This document shows positions 1 to 5,742 of a stretch of DNA of 10,641 bases, piece after piece. The DNA lies in contig JAFGRS010000888.1 of the NCBI GenBank assembly GCA_016935045.1, forward strand, positions 1 to 10,641, in the 5' to 3' direction. Source of the stretch: Lentisphaeria bacterium (GTDB lineage: Bacteria > Verrucomicrobiota > Lentisphaeria > Oligosphaerales > JAFGRS01). Within the stretch, counting starts at the first letter, position 1, and every line of letters begins with the position of its first letter. The translations under genes and the position numbers were made by a program. Below the pieces are notes generated by a model that ran no database searches, was not told the origin of the DNA, and worked only from the letters and a program-made list of their open reading frames with translations.

Positions 1-154
1 ACCAGAGGTCCCCGTCCTCCACCGGCCGGGCGTAGCGGAGGGCGACAACCAGCAGCAGGACGACGCCGAAGACGAAAGGGACGGCCCGGGGCCACTGGGG
101 TGCCGCCGCGGGCGGGGGTGCGTCGGCGGCAGGGGCTGTTGCCGTGTCCGTCAC
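1..154 (-). CDS. Partial polytopic membrane protein, possible GT-C glycosyltransferase (N-terminus only)
   Basis: Only the first 51 codons are in the window; the gene runs off the left edge. It starts with GTG at 154-152, which overlaps the aminotransferase stop codon by 4 bp (GTGA), and the purine-rich stretch GGGGAGAGGA lies just upstream, so translation is probably coupled. The visible protein has a Pro/Ala-rich cytoplasmic head (residues 1-24), one clear membrane helix (about 25-39, VPFVFGVVLLLVVAL) and then ARPVEDGDLW at the edge. A first helix followed by an acidic DGDLW-type loop resembles the start of GT-C family membrane glycosyltransferases, whose catalytic Asp sits in the first external loop, and of uncharacterised polytopic proteins with a D-x-DLWWHL motif. 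Position after an ArnC-like, ArnEF-like and aminotransferase set suggests an ArnT-like role, moving a lipid-linked sugar to an acceptor outside the membrane. The reading frame and helix are seen; the GT-C assignment is inference. Confidence 0.6.
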   Translation of the reverse strand, partial: MTDTATAPAADAPPPAAAPQWPRAVPFVFGVVLLLVVALRYARPVEDGDLW

Positions 155-1308
155 CGGGTTCCTCTCCCCTGCCCATGGAAGGCAGCCACGAGGGTACGGA
201 CGACGTCCTCCTGCTCCGCCGCGGTCAGGGCGGGGTACAGGGGCAGCCGGAGGATCCGCCGTGCCACACTCTCGGTGACCGGGCACATCCCCTGGCGGCA
301 GCCGAGGCGCTGTCCGATCCCGGAGAGGTGCAGGGGTTCGTAGTGGGTGACGGCCTTGATGCCGTGTGCCGTCATGTAGCTTCTGGCCTGCTCCCGGCAC
401 GCCTCGTCGGGGAAGAGAACATGGAACAGGTGGTACGCGGGCCGGCAGTCCTCCGGGACGGTGGGCAATTGGAGGCCGAGGGCCGCGGCCGGCCCCTCGA
501 GGAGTTCCCGGTAGGTCTCGAAGGCCCTGCGCCGGGCCGCCTGGATCCGTTCCCGGGCTTCGAGCTGACCGTAGAGGAAGGCGGCAAGGATGTCGCTGGG
601 CAGGTAGCTCGACCCGAGATCCACCCAGGTGTACCGGTCCACCTCGCCGCGGAAGAAGCGGCTGCGGTCGGTCCCCTTCTCGCGCAGGATCTCCGCCCTC
701 TCGGTGTGGGATGGGTCGTTGACCACCAGGGCGCCGCCTTCGCCGCAGGTCAGGTTCTTGGACTCGTGGAAACTCAGGGTCGCCAGGCAGCCCAGGGTCC
801 CCAGGGGCCGGCCGCGCCAACTGCCGAAGAGCCCGTGGGCATTGTCCTCGATCAGGTGCAGGCCATGCCTGGCGGCCACTTCCCCGAGGACCTGCATCTC
901 ACAGGCAACGCCGGCATAGTGCACCGCGACGATGGCGCGGGTGCGTTCGCCGAGCAACTCGGGAAGGCGGCGTTCGTCGAGATTCAGGGTGTCGGGGCGG
1001 ATGTCGCAGAAGACCGGTCGGGCGCCGCGCAGCAGGAAGGCCGCGCCGGTGGAGGGGAAGGTGAAGGAGGGCAGGATCACCTCGTCCCCGGGGCGGATGT
1101 CCAGCAGCAGGGCACACATCTCGAGGGCGTGGGTGCAGGAGGTCGTCAGCAGGACCCGCGGGGCGCCCAGCAGCTGCTCGAGCAATGCATGGCAACGCCG
1201 CGTGAACGGTCCGTCGCCGGAGATGTGATCCGAGCGCACGGCTTCCGCCACGTATTCCAGTTCGTTCCCGGCTGCCGTGACCCGGTTGAATGGGATGCGG
1301 GATGCCAT
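151..1308 (-). CDS. wecE: dTDP-4-amino-4,6-dideoxygalactose transaminase (DegT/DnrJ/EryC1/StrS family)
   Basis: A 385-residue PLP enzyme that closely resembles WecE/RffA, which converts dTDP-4-keto-6-deoxy-D-glucose and L-glutamate to dTDP-Fuc4N in enterobacterial common antigen synthesis. Visible features: IPFNRVTAAGNELEYV at the N-terminus (residues 5-20), GDGPFTRRC (31-39), TTSCTHALEM phosphate-binding region (55-64), PGDEVILPSFTF (73-84), HYAGVACEM (130-138), IEDNAHG with the pyridine-binding Asp (D155), SFHESKN with the Schiff-base lysine K184, and EKGTDRSRFFRGEVDRYTW further on. Length is usual for the family. The ATG at 1308 has GGAG four bases upstream. The stop overlaps the next gene by 4 bp. 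It should supply the 4-amino sugar that the neighbouring acyltransferase and glycosyltransferase act on. C4 stereochemistry (Fuc4N versus Qui4N) is inferred from similarity to WecE rather than VioA and is not proven. Confidence 0.92.
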   Translation of the reverse strand: MASRIPFNRVTAAGNELEYVAEAVRSDHISGDGPFTRRCHALLEQLLGAPRVLLTTSCTHALEMCALLLDIRPGDEVILPSFTFPSTGAAFLLRGARPVFCDIRPDTLNLDERRLPELLGERTRAIVAVHYAGVACEMQVLGEVAARHGLHLIEDNAHGLFGSWRGRPLGTLGCLATLSFHESKNLTCGEGGALVVNDPSHTERAEILREKGTDRSRFFRGEVDRYTWVDLGSSYLPSDILAAFLYGQLEARERIQAARRRAFETYRELLEGPAAALGLQLPTVPEDCRPAYHLFHVLFPDEACREQARSYMTAHGIKAVTHYEPLHLSGIGQRLGCRQGMCPVTESVARRILRLPLYPALTAAEQEDVVRTLVAAFHGQGRGTR

Positions 1309-1353
1309 GGTGCTCCGAGTCGGTACGGTGTTGCTCTCCAGGGGTCCGGGGGC

Positions 1354-1731
1354 TTACCGTGTTCCCGTTGCGGGCGACGTCAAGGCGAAGACGATCAGGC
1401 CGACCACAATCAGGATGCAGCCCGCGACCTTGCGCCGGTCGATGGCTTCGCCGAAGGCAAACCGCGACCCCGCCGCCACGAAGACGTAGTTGAGGGCCGT
1501 GGTGGCGTAGTAGAAGGAGAAATCCACGCTGCCAAGGGCCCAGATCACCAGAAGGGGACAGGCCGCGAACAGGGCCACCGCCCCCACAAACCGACGGTCT
1601 CCCAGACGACCGGAAAACGACGGCGTCGCCAGGGCCGAACGCTTGAGCAATACCTGCGCCACCGCCGTCAGCAGCGCGACGCAGACCAGGACGCCAACCG
1701 CCAGGGACCTCGATATCCCGTTCAGGAACAT
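1354..1731 (-). CDS. Small EamA/DMT-type four-helix membrane protein, ArnE/ArnF-like subunit (second of pair)
   Basis: A 125-residue, almost entirely hydrophobic protein with four predicted helices (about 8-27, 47-69, 70-92, 98-118). This is half of a classical ten-helix DMT transporter and matches the size of ArnE and ArnF, which together flip undecaprenyl-phosphate-L-Ara4N. Between helices 3 and 4 it carries ALNYVFVAAGSRFAFGE followed by KVAG, the typical EamA/ArnE signature. The start chosen is ATG 1731, with GAGGAG upstream; it overlaps the end of the preceding small membrane gene by 10 bp. Much longer readings of this frame run through that neighbour and lack membrane-protein character, so they are discarded. 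Next to a polyprenyl-phosphate sugar synthase and an aminotransferase, the likely job is translocation of the lipid-linked sugar as a heterodimer. Substrate is inference. Confidence 0.8.
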   Translation of the reverse strand: MFLNGISRSLAVGVLVCVALLTAVAQVLLKRSALATPSFSGRLGDRRFVGAVALFAACPLLVIWALGSVDFSFYYATTALNYVFVAAGSRFAFGEAIDRRKVAGCILIVVGLIVFALTSPATGTR

Positions 1732-2135
1732 GCGGCGGCGCTCCTCTCCCGACCCGGGTCCCGCCGATGCGGAGAGGACGCTATGAGAACCACACCCGCC
1801 ATGATCGTGGCCAGCCCCGCGACCCGACAGGCGCTGAGGCGTTCGCCAAACAGCCACCGTCCCGCCAGAGCCGAAAACAGGTAGTTCAGCGCCAGCAGGG
1901 GGTAGACGAACGAGAGCTGCCAGCGCCGCCCCAGGTACAGCCAGAGACAGAGACGCACCGCATAGCTGCCGACCACCACCCCCACCAGCAGGCAGATCAG
2001 TCCCCACCGTCCCGGCGACAGGGCAATGAACTTGCCGCTGACACCCGCGGCGAGATTCAGCAGCAGCAACGCGGCCACCGCCCCGCACAGCGCCGGGATG
2101 GGAGCCGTGGTCCCGGGAGCTTCAGCGGCAGCCAT
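1722..2135 (-). CDS. Small EamA/DMT-type four-helix membrane protein, ArnE/ArnF-like subunit (first of pair)
   Basis: A 137-residue membrane protein with helices at about 14-35, 45-67, 73-95 and 101-121 and a short basic tail. Residues 74-98 contain LSFVYPLLALNYLFSALAG followed by RWLFGE; the next gene has the same pattern at the same place (ALNYVF...FAFGE), so the two look like diverged partners. Start choice: ATG 2135 has GGAG with six-base spacing (2142-2145), whereas ATG 2147 has no good ribosome site. With this start the gene overlaps the end of the BKACE gene by 14 bp. Single EamA-half proteins in tandem are the arrangement of ArnE and ArnF, so a flippase heterodimer for the polyprenyl-linked sugar is the best reading. 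A small multidrug-resistance-type exporter is the alternative, less likely in this context. Confidence 0.8.
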   Translation of the reverse strand: MAAAEAPGTTAPIPALCGAVAALLLLNLAAGVSGKFIALSPGRWGLICLLVGVVVGSYAVRLCLWLYLGRRWQLSFVYPLLALNYLFSALAGRWLFGERLSACRVAGLATIMAGVVLIASSPHRRDPGRERSAAACS

Positions 2136-2994
2136 AGCCGTCTCCATCGCGCAGCCGCAGCAGGCGCCGGAACTCCCTGGACGGCATGACCGCTCGCCCG
2201 TTGGCCTCGGCAAGGGTGTGAATGCGGCGCAGCAGATCCGCATTGGTGGCGAGCCGCGTGCGCGCGCTGTCGTACCAGATGTTGTCCTCGAGACCCACGC
2301 GGACCCCCCCGCCGCAGGCGATGGCGATGGAGTTCATGACCACCTGCGCATCGCCCACCCCGGCAAACGCCCACAGGCAGTCTTCGGGCAGGTCGCGCAG
2401 CATCACTCCCGCATGGAGCAGGTCTGCCTGGGCACAGGCGATGTTGCCGAAGAGCAGGTTCATGTAGTGGGGCGGCGTGAGCATGCCCTTGCGGATCAGG
2501 TACTTGGCGTAGTTGATCATACCCGCGTCGAAGGCCTCCAGTTCGGGCTTGATGCCGCGCGCAGCCATGGCCGCCGCCAGGCGCTGAACCATGTCCGGCG
2601 CGTTGATGCTGGCCTGATGGTTGAAGTTCAGGGAACTGAGGGTCAGACTCGCCATGTCAGGTTTCAGGCTGCCGTCCAGCGACAGCGGCTCCGCGCGCCG
2701 CTCGAACTCCGTGAAATGCCTGCCGCTCAGACTGACTCCCAGGACCAGCTCCGGCGCCTGCCGGCGGATCCCCTCGATGATCGCCGCATACACCGCCGCG
2801 CTCTGCGTGGGACGCTCCGTTTCGGCATCCCGCGCATGCAGGTGAACAAGGGTGATGCCGATCTCGCGGGCCGCCAGCACATCGTCGACGATCTCGGCCG
2901 CCGAGAGCGGTACATGCGGCGTCATCTCCCGGGTCGGGATCATCCCCGTGGGAGTGAAGTTGATGATCAGGTCGTGCCGCAACTCCATGTCCAT
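2122..2994 (-). CDS. BKACE family beta-keto acid cleavage enzyme (3-keto-5-aminohexanoate cleavage-like)
   Basis: A 290-residue protein of the Zn-dependent BKACE family (formerly DUF849), whose characterised member Kce condenses a beta-keto acid with acetyl-CoA and cleaves it to acetoacetate plus a new CoA ester. Visible motifs: INFTPTGMIPT at the first beta strand (11-21), TPHVPLSAAEI (25-35), the VHLHARD metal motif with H51 and H53, RPTQS (61-65), SLTLSSLNF (117-124), the E153/D156 stretch ELEAFDAGM, and VRVGLEDN containing the expected metal ligand E236. Length is normal. The ATG at 2994 is preceded by GGAAGGA with five-base spacing; the frame is open further upstream, but that extension lacks family character. 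Members normally act in degradation of keto acids such as KAHA or carnitine products, so its place inside a sugar cassette is unusual. I infer that it makes or consumes an acyl-CoA used on the amino sugar; the real substrate is unknown. Confidence 0.85.
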   Translation of the reverse strand: MDMELRHDLIINFTPTGMIPTREMTPHVPLSAAEIVDDVLAAREIGITLVHLHARDAETERPTQSAAVYAAIIEGIRRQAPELVLGVSLSGRHFTEFERRAEPLSLDGSLKPDMASLTLSSLNFNHQASINAPDMVQRLAAAMAARGIKPELEAFDAGMINYAKYLIRKGMLTPPHYMNLLFGNIACAQADLLHAGVMLRDLPEDCLWAFAGVGDAQVVMNSIAIACGGGVRVGLEDNIWYDSARTRLATNADLLRRIHTLAEANGRAVMPSREFRRLLRLRDGDGYGCR

Positions 2995-3196
2995 GTCATT
3001 CCTTCCCGCACACCCACCTGTCCAGGCGGCGCCGCCACGCGTATGCGAGTTCCGCCGTCGGGCGCCTCGCCCCGGTTCAGCCGGGCAGAAGCCGGCAGTG
3101 TGCAACCGTCAACACTCCGCCTCAGACCGACCGGGACGAGCCCGGTGGAGGCGTTTTTGCGCTCAGGAGCAACCGCCAGGCCTTTGCGGACAGGGG
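2995..3196 (-). other. 202-bp gap between acyltransferase and BKACE genes
   Basis: This is the only large gap inside the cassette. No convincing protein is encoded here. It holds a 6-bp stem hairpin at 3130-3146 (ACCGGG / CCCGGT, 5-nt loop). On the plus strand a TTTTT run follows at 3154-3158, but seven bases separate it from the stem, so it is a poor terminator even for that strand. A TTGACG hexamer on the minus strand (3112-3107) could be a -35 element for BKACE and the genes after it, but no good -10 box is placed 16-18 bases on. The gap could therefore hold an internal promoter or a processing site; neither is established. Confidence 0.4.
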
Positions 3197-3877
3197 CTAG
3201 TCAAGCACGGTCACGCCCGCGTCGCCGACCTCCCGCACCCGGCGCGCAGGATGCCCCATGTAGACCCCGCCCGGTTCCGTCCCCCGGGCAACCAGCGAGC
3301 CGGCCGCAATCAGGTTCTCCGGCGCGATCCCCGTGCCGGGCAGTACCGTGACCCCGAGCCCGAAAAACGTCAGGGCGCCGATCCGGCAGCGGCTGCCGAC
3401 GGTGGCGCCGGAGGTGATGAAGGCGTGGTCCTCGACGACGCTCTCGTGCCCGATGTACAACTGGGGGCGAAGGACCGTGTTGTCGCCGAGCCGGCACCTG
3501 GGGCCGACGTATACCATGTCGAACAGGATGTTGTTCTCGCCCAGGGCGAGGTCCGGAAAGACGCGGGCCGTGCGGGCGATGTAGTTGGGCATGCGGTATC
3601 CCCTGGCCCTGGCCTTGAGGAACATCTCCCTGCGCAGGCGCATGCTGCGGTATCCGACCGTGACCAGCATCCCGTACCGGTCCGGCGGGAAGGCCTCCTC
3701 GACGCTCTCGAAGGGCACAAGGGGCAGGCCGTGGAAGCGGCTGTCGCGGACAAACGCGGCGTCGGCAGTGACCCCGCATACCCGGAAACGGGAGTCTCCC
3801 GCCATGACGGCCAACAGCAGTTCGGCGAGTTTGCCGTTGCCATAGAGGACGATGGTGCGGGTCTCGGGGCTGGTCAT
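3197..3877 (-). CDS. NeuD/VioB-type sugar acyltransferase with left-handed beta-helix
   Basis: A 226-residue protein with the two-part layout of the NeuD/PglD/VioB family: an N-terminal Rossmann-like domain starting TIVLYGNGKLAELL (8-21) and a C-terminal hexapeptide-repeat left-handed beta-helix (about 105-200). YIGHESVVEDHAFITSG (141-157) matches the conserved catalytic-histidine segment of this family, with H144 the likely general base; H151 follows. The tail ends with GHPARRV (208-214), as in many hexapeptide acyltransferases. These enzymes transfer acetyl or a related acyl group from CoA to the amine (or a hydroxyl) of a nucleotide sugar in the cytoplasm. Its ATG overlaps the WbqC-family stop by 4 bp (ATGA), with GAGGG upstream. 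The expected acceptor is the 4-amine made by the WecE-like enzyme. Whether the donor is acetyl-CoA or an acyl-CoA from the BKACE enzyme cannot be told from the sequence. Confidence 0.85.
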   Translation of the reverse strand: MTSPETRTIVLYGNGKLAELLLAVMAGDSRFRVCGVTADAAFVRDSRFHGLPLVPFESVEEAFPPDRYGMLVTVGYRSMRLRREMFLKARARGYRMPNYIARTARVFPDLALGENNILFDMVYVGPRCRLGDNTVLRPQLYIGHESVVEDHAFITSGATVGSRCRIGALTFFGLGVTVLPGTGIAPENLIAAGSLVARGTEPGGVYMGHPARRVREVGDAGVTVLD

Positions 3878-4647
3878 GGTCTGCCCTCGGGATCGGTCAT
3901 CCCGGCGCGCCGTACGGACGGGGCCTCGGGCGGGAACGCCTGTCGCGCCGTGTCGTGTTTGCCGAAACTCAGCATGTACGAGGGGCTGTTCGGACCTTCG
4001 CAGAAGAGGAGGTCCAGGATGGAAACGCAGTGTTCGAAGGGGGGATGGAGCTGACGGTACTCGGGGTACCCCGCGTAGCTCATCCAGCGCACCCGGATCC
4101 CCGCGGCCGCAAAGCGCGCTTCGTCCAGATAGCTCTTCGCCGCCGGACCGGACAGGTACTCGTCCGCCCCCGCCTGTTGGCAGAGATGCAGCAGACGCTC
4201 CGTACGCTCCCCCCGCACCTCGTAGTCCCAGGACCAGCGCACCAGCGTGCGAATGCCGAGAATCCCCGCCACCGCGGCCAGGAATGCCGCGTTGATCCGA
4301 CTGAGGGACTCCTCCTCCGATCCCAGGTACAGCGGCTCGAACACGCTACGGTACTGGTGGAAGTAGGGAGCGCGGGCGTAGCTCCGACGCAGGCACTCCC
4401 AGTGGCGCCGGCGCCAGCGGGGGTCCGTGCTGCGGGTGTCACGAATGCGCTGGGAACGCCCCAGGTGGCGCACGGGGATGGTGAGCCAGCGCAGGCCCTG
4501 GGGCGTCTTCACGCGGTTGCGGTTGCGCCAGTCCCGGACCGTGTACTGCGCGTCGTCGTAGAGGATGAACTCGTCCACCGAATGCAGGATGTCGAAATAC
4601 CCCTTCCAGGGAATGTAGGCGGACTGCAGGATGGCCACACGCTTCAT
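3874..4647 (-). CDS. WbqC-family protein (glycan biosynthesis)
   Basis: A 257-residue protein that clearly belongs to the WbqC-like family, common in O-antigen and capsule clusters but of poorly defined biochemistry. Hallmarks: QSAYIPWKGYFD (8-19), YDDAQYTVRDWRNRN (30-44), KTPQGLRWLTIPV (47-59), SGPAAKSYL (166-174) and the C-terminal PPFEHCVSILDLLFCEGP (202-219). Length fits the family. The ATG at 4647 overlaps the glycosyltransferase stop (ATGA) and its own stop overlaps the next start (ATGA), so it is embedded in a coupled three-gene block. It is soluble, without signal peptide or membrane helix. Family members often sit beside 4-amino-sugar aminotransferases and acyltransferases, so a role in forming or attaching an unusual N-acyl group is plausible, but this is inference from context. 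The last 20 or so residues are Pro/Arg-rich and weakly conserved-looking. Confidence 0.88.
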   Translation of the reverse strand: MKRVAILQSAYIPWKGYFDILHSVDEFILYDDAQYTVRDWRNRNRVKTPQGLRWLTIPVRHLGRSQRIRDTRSTDPRWRRRHWECLRRSYARAPYFHQYRSVFEPLYLGSEEESLSRINAAFLAAVAGILGIRTLVRWSWDYEVRGERTERLLHLCQQAGADEYLSGPAAKSYLDEARFAAAGIRVRWMSYAGYPEYRQLHPPFEHCVSILDLLFCEGPNSPSYMLSFGKHDTARQAFPPEAPSVRRAGMTDPEGRP

Positions 4648-5651
4648 CCCTCCCCGTCTCCCGTGCTCCCGGCCCGCTCCAATCCCGCCCCGGCGCCGCT
4701 GCCCGAACAGGGCGGCCCGGTCTGCTCCCGCACCACAAAACGGGGGGCGCCGCGGACTTCCCGGAGAATCCGGATCATGTACTCCCCGAACACACCCAGC
4801 GCAAGAAGGGTCACCCCCGCCAGAAACGGCTGCAGCACGGCCAGCGTCGTCCAGCCGGGCACGGAGATGCGATCGTTGCAGTAACGCCACAGAACCACGG
4901 CAATGTGGAGAAAGCTGCCGGCGCACAGAACCAGCCCACAGACGGACACCGCCTTCAGAGGCAGGGTGCTCGAACCGCAGATGTTGTCAAAGGCCAGGCG
5001 GAATTGGCGCGCCAGGGTGTAGTTGGAGCGGCCCGCGTGGCGTGCGGCGTGGGCAACCGGCACGCTCACCATGCGGCGTGTTGTCTGGCAGATCAGGGAG
5101 GTGAGGGAAGGGGTCCGCGTGGGGTGCTCGAGGATGGCCTCGACAAGGGGGCGACTCAGGGCGCGGAAGCTGCTCGGTTGCACGCCCTTCGGAAGGCCGA
5201 AGGCGAGAGCGTGCAGGGCCCGCACGGCACGGGACCCGAGGCGCCGGTACAGGCGGTGATGACGCTCCGGGAAGTGCCCGAACACACAGTCGGGAGCGGG
5301 CCCCTCGCGCAGCGGCCGGAGCAGGGCGGCAATCTGCTCGGGAGGGTGCTGCAGGTCGTCGTCCATGGTGACCACGATCGCGCCACGGCTCTGCGCCAGG
5401 CCGCATAGGGTGGCCGCAATCTGCCCCCGGTTGCGCATCAGGCGCAGGGCCCGGCAGAACGGATACGCGGGAAGCTCCCGCCGGATCACCTCCCAGGTGT
5501 CGTCGGGCGAATCGTCGTCCACGAGGATGAGTTCGTACGTCCCGCACAGCAGGGGAAGCTGTGCCGCCAGCCGGCGGAGAAGCTCGGGAACGCAGTCCCG
5601 TGAACGATACACGGGAACTACGACCGATAGCTCCACGGCGGGTGTGCCCAT
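4644..5651 (-). CDS. Polyprenyl-phosphate glycosyltransferase, GT2 family, ArnC/DPM1/GtrB type
   Basis: A 335-residue membrane glycosyltransferase. The N-terminal GT-A domain shows LSVVVPVYRS (8-17), LILVDDDSPDDTWEVI (41-56), RNRGQIAATLCGL (73-85) and the catalytic TMDDDLQHPPEQI (95-107), whose DDD binds metal and sugar nucleotide. GRSNYTLARQFRLAFD (207-222) is the conserved amphipathic segment before the membrane. Two helices follow (about 232-255 and 268-291), then GEYMIRILREVRGAPRFVV (289-307), typical of ArnC and GtrB. The reaction would be transfer of a sugar from a nucleotide donor to undecaprenyl phosphate at the inner face of the membrane. ATG 5651 is chosen because family homology begins at once; its ribosome site is weak and the upstream open frame is unrelated. 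It appears to be the first gene of the cassette, 91 bp after the gene upstream. The Gly/Ser-rich tail (311-335) is probably disordered. Confidence 0.9.
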   Translation of the reverse strand: MGTPAVELSVVVPVYRSRDCVPELLRRLAAQLPLLCGTYELILVDDDSPDDTWEVIRRELPAYPFCRALRLMRNRGQIAATLCGLAQSRGAIVVTMDDDLQHPPEQIAALLRPLREGPAPDCVFGHFPERHHRLYRRLGSRAVRALHALAFGLPKGVQPSSFRALSRPLVEAILEHPTRTPSLTSLICQTTRRMVSVPVAHAARHAGRSNYTLARQFRLAFDNICGSSTLPLKAVSVCGLVLCAGSFLHIAVVLWRYCNDRISVPGWTTLAVLQPFLAGVTLLALGVFGEYMIRILREVRGAPRFVVREQTGPPCSGSGAGAGLERAGSTGDGEG

Positions 5652-5742
5652 GAACTCAACCCTGTTGCGCCCACGCACTGCAGATCGCACCGTCAGCCAA
5701 CATAGCCGCCCGCGCCGCCGCGGGCAATGGTCCCCCGGGGGG
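5652..5742 (-). other. Short intergenic region with GC-rich hairpins
   Basis: On the minus strand, directly after the TAG of the upstream gene, comes a C-run/G-run palindrome (5732-5742) and then a 7-bp perfect stem with 4-nt loop at 5708-5725 (GCCCGCG / CGCGGGC). There is no T-tract, so this is not a standard intrinsic terminator, although it separates the secreted-protein genes from the glycan cassette. No convincing -35/-10 pair for the glycosyltransferase gene was found in the rest. Confidence 0.35.

Noticed and set aside
100..1884. Long plus-strand reading frame (594 codons)
   Set aside because: It is antisense to the aminotransferase and both small membrane genes, whose products have clear family motifs; its own translation is low-complexity and matches nothing recognisable. 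GC-rich DNA commonly gives such frames.
1354..2088. A 244-codon version of the second small membrane protein
   Set aside because: The first 119 residues are an out-of-frame reading of the neighbouring gene with no membrane character. The four-helix protein starts at ATG 1731 with its own ribosome site.
3084..3112. Possible promoter before BKACE (TTGACG on the minus strand)
   Set aside because: At 17 bases spacing the -10 hexamer is TCTGCC, a poor match, so no promoter feature was called; the hexamer is only mentioned in the gap entry.
3130..3158. Plus-strand intrinsic terminator (hairpin plus TTTTT)
   Set aside because: Seven bases separate the stem from the T-run and no plus-strand gene exists here to be terminated.
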